Assembly (NCBI GenBank): GCA_023436305.1
Contig: JAEZJQ010000001.1
Span: forward strand, 11,844 to 75,843
DNA length: 64,000 nucleotides
Direction: 5' to 3'
Origin: Bacillota bacterium
Lineage (GTDB): Bacteria > Bacillota > UBA4882 > UBA8346
Each line of letters begins with the position of its first letter. Position 1 is the stretch's first letter. Under the pieces are notes generated by a model that did no database searches, was not told where the DNA came from, and saw only the letters and a list, made by a program, of their open reading frames with translations. A program made the position numbers and the translations under genes. Of the stretch, positions 1-9,514 are shown piece by piece.

Positions 1-1151
1 GCCTCCAAAATGATTTTATCCCAACCTGCTTTGGCGCCTAAAACAGCAATGGTAACAAATGGCGACTCCACTTTGGCCACTATTAAAATGGGGTTTTGAT
101 TGGCGTTTTCAAAAATAAAATCAATGCCGCCGTATACCACCGTCGCATCCCGTCCTATGGGCACGTAAGTGCTGGGAAGGGAATGATTAAACCGTTGAAT
201 GATTTTTAAGTTGGATAACAAAACGGCATTATAAAGAGTTGAGGAAACTTGACAAACCCCGCCACCTACCCCCGGAACCAATTTGCCCATAAAGATCACC
301 GGGGCTTCTTTATAGCCGGCTTCTGTAACCCGGGGACCCACCCAGGTGTTAAATGAAAAATTCTGTCCCGGGTAAATCAAGGAATTATCAAGGGCGCTGC
401 ATGCGGTTTTCAAATTTTGAACCCGGTCAGGCTTACTCGGATCAAATTGGGTACTATATATCCCCATGATTTTATTGAGACCCCATTGATTGATATCATT
501 TTCCGTCAATGGCGGCACTATATCCACCACCGGGATTTTTATCAAACCGTGCTTTGGGGATGCTACCGCTTTTTCAAGCAACCGAGTCAGCCGCCGGCGG
601 TCAATAGCCCGGCCAGTCCGGCTTGGTGTATAGCTAATCTCACCCTGGCGATTCACGGTAATCACCGAACGGATCGGTTCCACCGCGATAATCGCATCCA
701 ATAACCGATAAAACGAATCCAATGTATTCCGGTTATATTGAAACACCGGTTCAATATCCATGCCTCTACGGTACGCGCGTCCACGGGTAATGAAACGGGT
801 CCAGAGCGGACCGGTCCGGCCGACGCGATATGCCTGGTTCACAGTGGCCGGGATATTGATTCGAATCCCGATGGCGCTAGGTACTACCGTGAGTGCCCGG
901 TTATTATAAAAGAGAGTAATCTTTCTGTCCGTACGGGGATCAAGCCGGAAGGCCAATGCTTTGGACGCTTGGGCAATAGGTATTCCTCCGATTTTGATTC
1001 CGGCAACTTTTAAACCGGTAATTACCTTACCCGACGATACAATGAAATAAGCCAAAATAATTCCGAAAACAAGAACTACCCAAAAATATAGCAAATATAA
1101 ATACTTTTTTTTGTAAAATACCTCGAAGAAATTTTGAACCCTGTATTCCAT
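1..1151 (-). CDS. VanW-family (YoaR-like) membrane-anchored protein, 3' end cut by window edge
   Basis: I translated the minus strand here and it stays open from an ATG at 1151 to the window edge (383 codons visible). Residues about 18-40 form one hydrophobic segment with a short cytoplasmic N-terminus. A poorly conserved middle follows, of the kind annotated as a peptidoglycan-binding domain in YoaR proteins. From about residue 235 the VanW core begins, with PGQNFSFNTWVGPR and the family hallmark GGGVCQVSSTLYNA. VanW proteins are linked to cell envelope and vancomycin-type clusters in Gram-positive bacteria, but their reaction is unknown. A GGGG-type ribosome site lies 6 bases upstream of this ATG; another in-frame ATG at 1157 is too close to it. 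The C-terminus lies outside the window. Confidence 0.9.
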   Translation of the reverse strand, partial: MEYRVQNFFEVFYKKKYLYLLYFWVVLVFGIILAYFIVSSGKVITGLKVAGIKIGGIPIAQASKALAFRLDPRTDRKITLFYNNRALTVVPSAIGIRINIPATVNQAYRVGRTGPLWTRFITRGRAYRRGMDIEPVFQYNRNTLDSFYRLLDAIIAVEPIRSVITVNRQGEISYTPSRTGRAIDRRRLTRLLEKAVASPKHGLIKIPVVDIVPPLTENDINQWGLNKIMGIYSTQFDPSKPDRVQNLKTACSALDNSLIYPGQNFSFNTWVGPRVTEAGYKEAPVIFMGKLVPGVGGGVCQVSSTLYNAVLLSNLKIIQRFNHSLPSTYVPIGRDATVVYGGIDFIFENANQNPILIVAKVESPFVTIAVLGAKAGWDKIILE

Positions 1152-1296
1152 CAGCATCCCCTACCTAAAATCGATTAACTTCGACTCCGCAAAACGAATT
1201 AACGAACCTAATGTTTAAGAATCTATTTTTGTAATAATGTATATTCAACCCCGGGCAAACATAAAATAGAATATTCGTTTAGGGAGGAATCAATCC

Positions 1297-1944
1297 GTGT
1301 GGAATCCATTAATCAAAAAAAATATTGATAAAAAGGATTTGACAAATTTTGATGCCCGGATTCATATCGAACATCCGGCGGCTGAATCAATTTTCGAATC
1401 CAATCTGGGCTTTTTCCTGTCCTGCTTATACATAGTGCCATCACCGTTGATCATTTTATGCATCGGAACCGACCGCTCTACCGGGGATAGCCTGGGACCT
1501 CTGGTTGGAACCCAACTTCAAGAAATGAATCTTCAATCCGCCGTAGTTTATGGAACATTGGAAGAACCCGTGCATGCCGTGAATCTTCAAGACACTATCG
1601 ATCTAATCAACTCCCAATATACCCAACCGTTTATTCTGGCTATCGATGCCTGCCTAGGCCGCTCCGAAAGTGTAGGCTCGATTCGTGTCAAGGAAGGCCC
1701 CTTACAGCCCGGCACCGGTGTTAATAAAGATCTGCCTAATGTTGGCAATATTCAAATCGTAGGCATTGTTAATGTCGGAGGATTCATGGAATATATGGTC
1801 CTGCAAAACACCCGGCTCAGCCTGGTCATGAAGATGGCCCACATCATCAGCCGGGGGATTAAAAAAGAAATCGAAAAGATAATCCCTTATCTCCCCTCTA
1901 ACATAAACTATTCCCCTGCGCAAGAACCGGCCCATCCTTTATAG
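1297..1944 (+). CDS. yyaC: YyaC family sporulation protein (DUF1256), GPR-endopeptidase-like fold
   Basis: The protein has 215 residues. The core begins near residue 50 with LIILCIGTDRSTGDSLGP and continues through LAIDACLGR and VGIVNVGGFMEYMVLQNTRL, the conserved blocks of YyaC. YyaC is a forespore protein related in fold to the germination protease GPR, and its exact role is unresolved. It is found in endospore formers, so it is one of the better clues to the lifestyle of this organism. Translation starts at GTG 1297, with AGGGAGG at 1281-1287. The roughly 45 residues before the core are longer than usual, and I see nothing in them. It is monocistronic and divergent from the VanW gene. Confidence 0.87.
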   Translation: MWNPLIKKNIDKKDLTNFDARIHIEHPAAESIFESNLGFFLSCLYIVPSPLIILCIGTDRSTGDSLGPLVGTQLQEMNLQSAVVYGTLEEPVHAVNLQDTIDLINSQYTQPFILAIDACLGRSESVGSIRVKEGPLQPGTGVNKDLPNVGNIQIVGIVNVGGFMEYMVLQNTRLSLVMKMAHIISRGIKKEIEKIIPYLPSNINYSPAQEPAHPL

Positions 1945-1965
1945 GTGAATCGACTATTTATCAAG

Positions 1966-2568
1966 CCTATTTACAAATCATTGCCGCTCCGATGATCCCT
2001 GCTTCATTGCCCAATTGAGCCAGTTTAATTTGAGTCTTTGGAATATCCTTCCACAAAATATCAGCATCGACCAATTCCCGCAAAGAATTCAGTGAATAAA
2101 ACCGCCCGCCCGGGATACTCCGCCCCCAATCACTAGAACCTCAGGCTGACAGTGAATGTGGGTTTCGCTGCGCCGTGGCCCAGGCTTGCCCGGCTAAGGA
2201 AACAGCTGTAGCGTATACTTCCCAACATCCCTTTCGGCCGCAACTGCAAGGTTCACCACCGGCCATAATCACCGTATGTCCCAGTTCGGGATTAATCTGA
2301 TTAAAGCCGTGATATATTTTATCATGAATAACAATTCCAGCTCCCACACCGGTCCCCAGGGTTACAGTTACTGAAACAGCGCTCCCTTTCGCCGTACCGG
2401 CCATACATTCCGCCAAAGCGGCATAATTGGCGTCATTTTTCAAAAAACCGGCAAATCAATATATTGTTGGATCTCTCCCCGGACCGGAGTCATTTGAAAG
2501 CCAAGATTGCTGGAATTGATAATAATACCCGCGTTGGCGCCCCCGAGATTAATTCCGATATAATACAT
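1966..2568 (-). pseudogene. Decayed ROK-family glucokinase
   Basis: Reading the minus strand across three frames gives recognisable pieces of a ROK glucokinase. An ATG at 2568 with AGGAG upstream begins MYYIGINLGGAN. The next visible piece is INSSNLGFQ, so about 80 residues between the phosphate-1 motif and this block are deleted. A one-base loss in a T run near 2450 then shifts the frame into VTLGTGVGAGIVI, the zinc site CSCGRKGCWE and further family sequence. A third shift near 2085 leads to the C-terminal end LGNEAGIIGAAMICK, stop at 1966-1968. About 200 codons remain of a usual 310-320. The enzyme would phosphorylate glucose with ATP, but this copy cannot be functional. Confidence 0.88.
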
Positions 2569-2693
2569 ATCTCATCTCCTGCGGTATTCACATCCGAAGG
2601 CGAATTCGCGCATACATCAACTCATAGTCCATATTGATATTAATTATACCATGAACAAACAGGTTTCTTAAAGACTTTTGATGGAGAAGCGGA

Positions 2694-2720
2694 TAAAGAA
2701 GAGGAACCCTTCGGGTTCCC
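2694..2720 (-). terminator. Intrinsic terminator of the MalK-like gene
   Basis: A perfect 7-bp stem (2703-2709 with 2713-2719, loop TTC) is followed on the minus strand by a T-rich run. It sits about 40 bases past the stop of the ATPase gene. Confidence 0.8.
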
Positions 2721-2757
2721 CACTTCACAACTTAAATTGCACGGTCCATCACTACGA

Positions 2758-3861
2758 TTATATAATGGCTTTCTCGGTTTCTTTATCAAAGAGGTGCATC
2801 TTGTTGATATCGAATACCACTTGATGCTTTTCGCCGTCCCGGGCTTTGGTATGGGATTCAACACTGGCGACAAAGGAGTGTTCACCGATGGACATATAGA
2901 TATTTACCTCGGAACCGATAAGCTCGGAAACATCGACCATAGCGGTAACGACTTGATCTTCCGGAAGATCGGGATGCATTTCCCGGTCTTGAACGGATTG
3001 CGGACGGATACCGAAAACAACCGGTTTATTGATATACTGACGGATATGTTTAAATTTCCCTTCAGGAACTCTCAGTTTGAAGACGCCAAGATCGACTACG
3101 ATTTTACCGCCTTCTTCTTTGACAACTCCGTCTAAGAAGTTCATGGGCGGGGAACCAATAAATCCGGCGACGAATATATTGTTCGGATTATCATAAACAT
3201 CCAACGGGGCGCCCACTTGTTGGATCAGTCCGTCACGCATAACGACCATCCGATCACCCATGGTCATGGCCTCGATCTGGTCGTGGGTAACGTAAATGAT
3301 GGTGGTCTGTAACCGGTTGTGTAGCTTGCTGATTTCAGCGCGGGTCTGAACCCGTAACTTGGCGTCCAGGTTGGAAAGCGGTTCATCCATTAAGAATACC
3401 TTGGGTTCCCGAACGATGGCCCGGCCTAAAGCCACCCGTTGTCTTTGACCACCGGAGAGCGCCCTGGGTTTCCGGTCCAAAAGGTTTTCAATGCCAAGAA
3501 TTTTCGCGTATTCTCTTACCCGGCGGTCCACTTCGCTCTTCGGGAATTTACGCAGTTTAAGACCAAAAGCCATATTGTCATAAACATTCATATGCGGATA
3601 CAACGCATAGTTTTGGAAAACCATGGCGATATCCCGATCTTTGGGGGGAACATCATTCACTATGGTATCACCGATATAAATATTGCCGTCGGAAATGTCT
3701 TCCAACCCGGCCACCATCCGTAATGAAGTTGTTTTTCCACAGCCTGAAGGTCCTACAAATACGACAAACTCTTTATCCTTGATTTCCAGTGTAGCATCTT
3801 TCACAGCTACAACTCCACCGGCAAATCTTTTATAAACGTGTTCAAATACTACTTTGGCCAT
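2758..3861 (-). CDS. MalK/MsmK/UgpC-type sugar ABC transporter ATPase (orphan)
   Basis: The 367-residue protein has Walker A GPSGCGKTT at residues 37-45, Q-loop near 83, signature LSGGQ at 135-139, Walker B VFLMDEP at 155-161 and the switch histidine in YVTHDQ. The remaining 130 residues form the OB-fold regulatory domain typical of MalK-type subunits of the CUT1 family. Such subunits energise di- and oligosaccharide importers at the inner face of the membrane. No permease or binding-protein gene is adjacent, and the gene has its own terminator, so it probably works as a shared ATPase. The beta-1,3-glucan locus at 43.5-46.8 kb has two CUT1 permeases and no ATPase, making it a likely partner. 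AGGAGG precedes the ATG. Confidence 0.95.
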   Translation of the reverse strand: MAKVVFEHVYKRFAGGVVAVKDATLEIKDKEFVVFVGPSGCGKTTSLRMVAGLEDISDGNIYIGDTIVNDVPPKDRDIAMVFQNYALYPHMNVYDNMAFGLKLRKFPKSEVDRRVREYAKILGIENLLDRKPRALSGGQRQRVALGRAIVREPKVFLMDEPLSNLDAKLRVQTRAEISKLHNRLQTTIIYVTHDQIEAMTMGDRMVVMRDGLIQQVGAPLDVYDNPNNIFVAGFIGSPPMNFLDGVVKEEGGKIVVDLGVFKLRVPEGKFKHIRQYINKPVVFGIRPQSVQDREMHPDLPEDQVVTAMVDVSELIGSEVNIYMSIGEHSFVASVESHTKARDGEKHQVVFDINKMHLFDKETEKAII

Positions 3862-4340
3862 AAGGCAACCTCCTAAAATATTTATTGAGACTCCGAATTC
3901 ATAAAATCTTCCAAAGTTAACGCGGTATAATCACCTCCGTAAACAATCCCGCTTCCGTTTGTCGAATTGGCAAATTTATATGCACCAATTTGGGGGGCTT
4001 ACACCTAAAAATAAAGGCGTAAATCGTTTATGGTACAAAATCAATATAAAATATATTCGACATAAAATCGATTTTTCCTGCCCTTGGACAATCAGCCTCA
4101 TAAAGGTTGGGTAGGGCCTGGAATATGGCGTATAGGTTTATCCGAAATTTTAAACATTTTATAGCGCTTAAGGATGTATTTTCATGTCCTTTAATTCAAA
4201 TACTATGATCGCTAAAAACCGGACTCCTTGTTAAAGGTATATTAATTTGTCCACGAATAAATGCATTGTGTAAGAATTCTAAAAGAAGAAAAGAATTGAT
4301 CTGAAGAATGTGAGCCGGTGAAATTAAAGGAGGTGATCTT
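3862..4340. other. Intergenic gap of 479 bases, nothing recognised
   Basis: The gap is AT-rich and lies between the divergent ATPase and coat-protein genes. I see no open frame with a ribosome site, no tRNA and no convincing promoter. It should hold the promoters of both flanking genes, presumably a sporulation-sigma promoter on the coat side. Confidence 0.5.
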
Positions 4341-4529
4341 ATGCCGCAACTAACCCAAATGGAGTTAAACACCATTAAAGAACTGGTGATTACTGAGGAT
4401 GTCAACGCCAAAAAATTTCAGCTTTACGCCGAAAATTGCCGGGACAGCCAACTCCAGAGTCTCATGACCCAGGAGGCCCAACAAGCTTCCAATAACGCCC
4501 GAACATTAATGGGTTTTTTAAATTCGTAA
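4341..4529 (+). CDS. Short CotF-like spore coat protein, 62 aa
   Basis: A very strong site, AAAGGAGGTGAT, lies just upstream of ATG 4341. The protein is short, helical and rich in glutamine and asparagine. It resembles the first helical part of the CotF/ferritin-like coat family (MELNTIKELV, then KKFQLYAENCRD). Together with the next gene it makes a pair often seen in endospore formers, in which both small proteins are coat or spore-associated components. The family link is weaker here than for the neighbour because only about one helical hairpin is present. It is probably co-transcribed with the gene at 4598, 68 bases downstream. Confidence 0.75.
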   Translation: MPQLTQMELNTIKELVITEDVNAKKFQLYAENCRDSQLQSLMTQEAQQASNNARTLMGFLNS

Positions 4530-4597
4530 TCAATGTCCCGATGACTTTTACGGGCATCCGCATCCTACGAAAATTAGTTTTGAATGGAGGATAAACA

Positions 4598-4870
4598 ATG
4601 TATACCGATCGTGAAATGACTTTAGACCTTTTGGAAATCGCCAAAGCCGGCTCGGTTCAATTTACCCAAGCGGCCACTGAAATCAGTCTTCCCGCTTTAC
4701 GGCAAACCATTGTACAAATGCGTAATCAATGTGAGCAATCCCAGCAACGTGTGGGGCAGTTTGCCCAGTCCAAAAACTATTATATGCCGGCTCCGCCAGC
4801 TCCCGGCCAGGATATCGCAACCATAACCCAATTTCTGGAGCAAACGGTGGCGCAACCGGCTACAGTGTAA
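4598..4870 (+). CDS. CotF-family spore coat protein, 90 aa
   Basis: The protein follows the coat F domain pattern: YTDREMTLDLLEIAKAG, then a helix with ALRQTIVQMRNQC and a conserved tail NYYMPAPPAP. The CotF domain is a short ferritin-like helical bundle found in inner coat proteins of Bacillus and Clostridium. GGAGG lies 8 bases before ATG 4598. The proline-rich stretch and the C-terminal helix (DIATITQFLEQTV) are intact. A strong terminator follows directly, so this gene ends the transcript begun at 4341. The tandem arrangement supports a role in the spore coat. Confidence 0.83.
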   Translation: MYTDREMTLDLLEIAKAGSVQFTQAATEISLPALRQTIVQMRNQCEQSQQRVGQFAQSKNYYMPAPPAPGQDIATITQFLEQTVAQPATV

Positions 4871-4888
4871 AAAGGAAACCATAACCCC

Positions 4889-4919
4889 AAAACCCCTCCC
4901 CCGCCGGGGAAGGGGTTTT
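4889..4919 (+). terminator. Strong terminator between convergent genes
   Basis: A GC-rich stem with the right arm reading GGGGAAGGGGTTTT pairs with AAAACCCCTCCCC. The A and T flanks on both sides mean it can work for the coat pair and, in reverse, for the convergent cyclase-type gene. Confidence 0.85.
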
Positions 4920-4935
4920 GAAAATTAATCCGAAT

Positions 4936-5559
4936 TTAAGCCTCAAATAATATGACCCGGATGGGACTGCCGTTACCATTTTTAATATTTAACGGGAGTC
5001 CGTTCATCTGATATTCCCCCGGGGGAATCCCCTTCAAAACCAATCCTTCGATGATAATGATCCCGTTCCCCAATAATGTTTTGTGGACTGGAAAATCCAT
5101 AGTTCCGGACTTTTCCACCGAAAAATAATCCACGCCCAATGTTTTAATTCCGGTTTCAACCAGGTATTGGGCGGCCCCCGGAGTTAGCGACACAAAATCC
5201 TCACGAAATTCTCTCATGGTATGCCACTGAGAATTATCAGTTTTGATGAAAACAATCTCGTTTTTTTGGATCCTCAAATAAGTCAGATCAGCCTCGGTTA
5301 TCTCCGGTTTCCCCATGATTTCGCAGACCCTTGCTTTTCCAATAAAATGATCCGGCGAAATCCGGTCAACCGTCAGTCCGTCATCAAAAAAATGTTTGGG
5401 CGCATCGATATGGGTCCCGGTATGAGACCCGAAGGATAATCGTGAAAGGTTACAGATATCCCCTTGTTGAATTTGAAAAATTTCTTCCGAGGTAAAAACC
5501 GGATCTCCAGGATAGACTACCATTCCTGGGAAATATGGTTGGGAAACATCGTAGTACAT
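4936..5559 (-). CDS. Cyclase-family (KynB-like) metal-dependent hydrolase
   Basis: The 207-residue protein carries the hallmark SHTGTHIDAPKHFFDDG (residues about 45-62), which matches the HxGTHxDxPxH metal site of the cyclase family (Pfam Cyclase). Members include bacterial kynurenine formamidase, isatin hydrolase and other amide or lactone hydrolases that use Mn or Zn. The segment GVDYFSVEKSG is also conserved. There are no tryptophan-catabolism genes nearby, so the substrate cannot be assigned. AGGAGG lies 8 bases before ATG 5559. It is a single gene, converging on the coat operon. Confidence 0.88.
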   Translation of the reverse strand: MYYDVSQPYFPGMVVYPGDPVFTSEEIFQIQQGDICNLSRLSFGSHTGTHIDAPKHFFDDGLTVDRISPDHFIGKARVCEIMGKPEITEADLTYLRIQKNEIVFIKTDNSQWHTMREFREDFVSLTPGAAQYLVETGIKTLGVDYFSVEKSGTMDFPVHKTLLGNGIIIIEGLVLKGIPPGEYQMNGLPLNIKNGNGSPIRVILFEA

Positions 5560-5735
5560 TTACATCCTCCTGCTTCGATTCCAATCACGAATTCAAACTC
5601 ATGGCTGTTATGAGGCTAATCGGATAAAACCGATATTCATACCACATCGAGTGTTATATCCTTCGTTCCCCGATAAGGCCGGACCCTACTGCGATGCACG
5701 CTCCAAGCGTTATATGCCTTAAGCCATAGTGCATC

Positions 5736-6530
5736 TTACCCTAAAACGTACTTCTTTATCGCTTCCGCAACTCCATTATGATTGTTATCACTTACTATTA
5801 CATCCGCCTGTTTCCGCACATCCGGTACCGCATTGGCCATGGCCACACCGACTCCCGCCCATAGGATCATGGCCATATCATTGGGGGCATCTCCGATGGC
5901 CATAACCTCGGTACGGTCAATGCCCCATTTTTTCGCCAGAAACTGCAAGGCATCACGTTTCGAGACACCAGGCGCCAAAATTTCCAGATAATTGGGTTTG
6001 GAACGGGTAAAATCCAATCGGGGACCAAACCGCCGCTCCAACTCCTCCCGCATTTTCTCGATGGCGTCGATGGTTCCGATTCCCAGCATTTTAGTAGGGG
6101 AACCGGATAAAATCTTCAGCAGATCCCCGGCGGGATGCGGAGTAACCCCGGCACTGGCCTGATATTGTTCGCTCCAATGATCCCATTCTTTCACATACAA
6201 ACGTTCGTTGAGATATACATTTAAATGAAAGTTCATTTCCTGAAAAATGGGAATCACTTGTAAGGCTATTTCTTGGGGAACCGGCTTGTGATACAATGTT
6301 TCTCCGGAGATTGCTTCCCGGACCATGGCTCCATTATAGGCGATGAGCGGAATATCAAGGCCCAGCTTCACCGCGTAAGAATGCATTGAGGCCACCATCC
6401 GGCCCGAGGCCAGCACGATTTTAATGCCCCGGTTTAGGGCGCTTTGGATAGCATTTTCATTTTCAGCGGATATGGTTAAATCATCCCGCAGTAACGTGTC
6501 GTCCAAATCCATGGCTATGCAGCGAATCAT
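5736..6530 (-). CDS. Cof-type HAD-IIB phosphatase
   Basis: The protein has the HAD motif I DLDDTLL near the N-terminus (nucleophile Asp and acid Asp), motif II LASGRM, motif III with a lysine in VSKRDAL, and motif IV IGDAPNDMAM. The Cof-type cap lies in the middle. Relatives dephosphorylate sugar phosphates, FMN or PLP precursors in the cytoplasm, and the substrate here is unknown. I use ATG 6530 because GGAGG lies 8 bases before it; the upstream GTG at 6545 would overlap that site. It is monocistronic. The roughly 205 bases between this gene and the one at 4936 show nothing recognisable. Confidence 0.92.
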   Translation of the reverse strand: MIRCIAMDLDDTLLRDDLTISAENENAIQSALNRGIKIVLASGRMVASMHSYAVKLGLDIPLIAYNGAMVREAISGETLYHKPVPQEIALQVIPIFQEMNFHLNVYLNERLYVKEWDHWSEQYQASAGVTPHPAGDLLKILSGSPTKMLGIGTIDAIEKMREELERRFGPRLDFTRSKPNYLEILAPGVSKRDALQFLAKKWGIDRTEVMAIGDAPNDMAMILWAGVGVAMANAVPDVRKQADVIVSDNNHNGVAEAIKKYVLG

Positions 6531-6809
6531 GTGGTTAACCTCCACTGTTGTCTATAAATTACAAACACTTCGATGATACAACTAGTATAGCGCTTCATCA
6601 ATAATATATCAATGATAAGCACTATTCTATGAAAAAACACTCTCTCCCAATTTAGGCTCCTTGGGATACCCATGGCCTCATCCACGGAATAGCACATTAC
6701 AATTTGTCATAATCCGAATGGAAAAACCATATTTCCTCTAAATCTTTTCCCCGTTGGGGCCGAAATTTAAGATGTACTTATTTCTTGTTGGCTTTTGGAG
6801 GTGTTATCA

Positions 6810-7361
6810 TTGCGTTTTCCCATAAAAGTGACTTTCAAATCATCCGTTAAAACAGCCGAAAAAACCACCGAAAGACCTCCGGTAGATTCGTTTGCCGTAA
6901 AACTCGGATGTTTGAGTGATACAGAAGACGCCATATACCGGCGGGGAAAAATCAGAAAAAAACGGTTTTACCATTTAAAACCCTTGACGATTCAGCGGCC
7001 GGATTGGGGAGTTACTGAAGAAAAAATATTATGCGACACCTGTGGCCGAAATTTTTATGTGACAGTTTACAGCCGGATGGCCACCCGGTTAAAACGGCTC
7101 AGCGCCTTAGGTTTTTCTCTTCTGCCCCTTACCATTCCCGGTATCGCCTTTTTATTGAATATCGGAAAAAATGATTTTTTAAAAGGTTTTGGTATCGTCA
7201 TCTTTCTGGCCCTGGTCTGGATGATCCCCGTTTTTCTTCCGGTGGTTTTTCGCAAAGAATATAAGCTGGCGCTCCATTTACAAGCTGAAAAGGGGAATCG
7301 TAAACACCGCTTTTACGAAACCAATGTGGAGAGCGTTACACAGGAGACTTATTATAAGTAG
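6810..7361 (+). CDS. Hypothetical membrane protein with one CxxC knuckle
   Basis: The TTG at 6810 follows GGAGGTG by 6 bases and is preferred over the TTG at 6795, which overlaps that site. The 183-residue protein has a basic soluble N-terminal part, then LCDTCGRNFYV (a single CxxC that could bind metal), then two adjacent hydrophobic segments around residues 103-145, and a polar tail. I do not recognise the family. The topology suggests a soluble domain anchored by a membrane hairpin. It is not in an obvious operon; uvrC converges on it from the right. Confidence 0.7.
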   Translation: MRFPIKVTFKSSVKTAEKTTERPPVDSFAVKLGCLSDTEDAIYRRGKIRKKRFYHLKPLTIQRPDWGVTEEKILCDTCGRNFYVTVYSRMATRLKRLSALGFSLLPLTIPGIAFLLNIGKNDFLKGFGIVIFLALVWMIPVFLPVVFRKEYKLALHLQAEKGNRKHRFYETNVESVTQETYYK

Positions 7362-7381
7362 CGCATGGTTTATCAATGATG

Positions 7382-9223
7382 CTAAATCTTCTCCAACTGC
7401 GCCTTAATGCTTTCGGCGATTTTCAGGTTGATGCCGGGGACCTTGGCCAGGTCTTCCACGGAGGCTTCCTGAATTTGCTTGACGGAACCGAAGGTTTTGA
7501 GTAAGAGTTGTTTCCGTTTGGGTCCGATACCGGTAATCTTGTCCAGAATGGATTTGACCGTATTTTTATCTCGGAGGCTTTTATGATAGGTAATGGCGAA
7601 GCGATGAGCCTCATCCCGGACCCGCTGCAGCAACATTAAGCCTCTAGACCGGCGCGACAGCATGATGGGGTCTTCCCGGTCCGGTAAAAATATAGCTTCT
7701 TCCTGTTTGGCCAATCCAATGGTGGGGATATGTTCCAAGCCAAGTTCCGTTAATACCTCCCGCACCCCGGAGAGCTGCCCTTTACCGCCGTCGATCAACA
7801 ATAAATCGGGAAACTTGGCGAATTTGCCTTTTTCAGTGGCTACCTCCTGCCGCTCCGCCAACCCCTTTAAAAAACGCCGGCGTACCGCTTCCTGAAGCAT
7901 GGCGAAATCATTGGGCCCTTCGATGGTCTTGATCTTAAACCGCCGGTAGTCACTTCCCTTGGGCACGCCATTTTCAAATACCACCATGGAGGCCACCGCC
8001 TCCTGGCCTTGAGTATTGGAGATATCAAAGCCCTCGATTCGAAGCGGCAGTTTACTCATGAACAATTCTCCTTGCAACTCCGCCAGTATCTCCTGAACCT
8101 GGTTCTCCTGCATGGTTTCCTTGTTGCGTTCGATTTCTAAAAGCATTTGGGCATTTTCGGTGGCCATTTGCACCAGTTTCAGTTTTTCCCCTTTTTGCGG
8201 GATTTTAATTTCCACCGCTCCACCCCGTTCAAGGCAGAGCATCTCCTTAATCACCGCCATGCCTTCCGGTTCCACCGGTAATAAAATATGGCGGGGAATG
8301 AAGCCGGAACCGTCGTAATATTGGGGAATAAACGATTCCAGTACTTCCGGAGCCGGAGTTTCCTCCCCTTCGGTTAACAAAAAGTATTCCCGCCCCACCA
8401 TTTTTCCCTGGCGCACCTGAAAAACCTGGACCATCGTGCCCCACCGGTCCTGGGCGAGGCCGAAGATATCGCTGTCATCCCCGGAATCCGATACCACTTT
8501 CTGCTTTTCCAGCACTTTGCGGATGGCATTCACTTGATCACGGAACCGGGCCGCTTTTTCATATTCCCGTTTCTCCGAAGCTTCGGTCATGGATTGTTGC
8601 AGCTTTTCTAAAAGTTCATCCTGGCGTCCCTCCAGGAAGATACATACCTGGTGAATCATTTCCCGGTAGGCCGCTTGATTGATCTCTCCGGCGCAAGGGG
8701 CCAGGCACCGCCGGATATGGTAGTTCAAGCAAGGCCGCTCGATTTTTTCCCGGTCCAGATCGTGGCGGCAACTTCTGAGCGGAAAAATCTGCCGGATCAG
8801 CCGGAAGGTCTCCCGGAGCGAACTGACGTTGGTATACGGGCCGTAATATTTGCTGCCGTCTTTTTTCATCTTACGGGTGATGTACACTTGCGGAAAACTT
8901 TCGGCAAGCGTAATCTTCACCCAGGGATATTGCTTGTCATCCCGGAGCCGGATGTTGTACTTGGGATGCTCCTCCTTGATAAGATTGCACTCCAGCACCA
9001 AGGCTTCCATTTCCGAATCCGTGGTGATATATTCCACCCGGTCCACCAGGCTGACCATATTTTGAATCCGAAGCGACAGGTTGCGTGAAGCCTGAAAATA
9101 AGACCGGACCCTATTTTTTAACGAGATGGCCTTCCCAACATAGATAATCTTCCCGTTAACATCCTTCATGAGATAAACGCCGGGTCTATCGGGGAGCATT
9201 TTTAAATCTTCCGGAGTTACCAA
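7382..9223 (-). CDS. uvrC: Excinuclease ABC subunit C
   Basis: The 613-residue protein matches UvrC throughout. The GIY-YIG nuclease domain is at the N-terminus (PGVYLMKD and IIYVGKA, incising 3' of the lesion). A cysteine cluster follows (CRHDL, CLNYHIRRCLAPC), then a UVR helical hairpin that contacts UvrB around residues 200-235. The RNase H-like endonuclease domain includes EGFDISNTQG, LLIDGGKGQL and DEAHRFAI, and a C-terminal helix-hairpin-helix pair ends the protein. It makes both incisions in nucleotide excision repair with UvrAB, which are encoded at 25.3-30.2 kb. The start is TTG, with AGGAG 9 bases upstream. Confidence 0.97.
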   Translation of the reverse strand: MVTPEDLKMLPDRPGVYLMKDVNGKIIYVGKAISLKNRVRSYFQASRNLSLRIQNMVSLVDRVEYITTDSEMEALVLECNLIKEEHPKYNIRLRDDKQYPWVKITLAESFPQVYITRKMKKDGSKYYGPYTNVSSLRETFRLIRQIFPLRSCRHDLDREKIERPCLNYHIRRCLAPCAGEINQAAYREMIHQVCIFLEGRQDELLEKLQQSMTEASEKREYEKAARFRDQVNAIRKVLEKQKVVSDSGDDSDIFGLAQDRWGTMVQVFQVRQGKMVGREYFLLTEGEETPAPEVLESFIPQYYDGSGFIPRHILLPVEPEGMAVIKEMLCLERGGAVEIKIPQKGEKLKLVQMATENAQMLLEIERNKETMQENQVQEILAELQGELFMSKLPLRIEGFDISNTQGQEAVASMVVFENGVPKGSDYRRFKIKTIEGPNDFAMLQEAVRRRFLKGLAERQEVATEKGKFAKFPDLLLIDGGKGQLSGVREVLTELGLEHIPTIGLAKQEEAIFLPDREDPIMLSRRSRGLMLLQRVRDEAHRFAITYHKSLRDKNTVKSILDKITGIGPKRKQLLLKTFGSVKQIQEASVEDLAKVPGINLKIAESIKAQLEKI

Positions 9224-9514
9224 GATAAATCACTCCTGTGAGCCGTTAGTTTCGAATGTATTATTATTCTATCACTAAAAACGGATTGGTGAAGTGAAAA
9301 TTTCCCGGGTGGCTGAATTTCCATTAAAATATTGGATGGATGGGCCTTGCCAGCCTGATGTTTTATAATTCAACCAAAAACGCCACGAAGTCAAGAATTC
9401 CGAAAACGGAGACCATTTATAACGATCTCTCCACCCGCTTCCCCGGAAAATCGAAAAAGGTAGATCAAGATACGGTCGCTTAACCACTATTCCAGAGGTG
9501 GAAGATCTGGCTTT

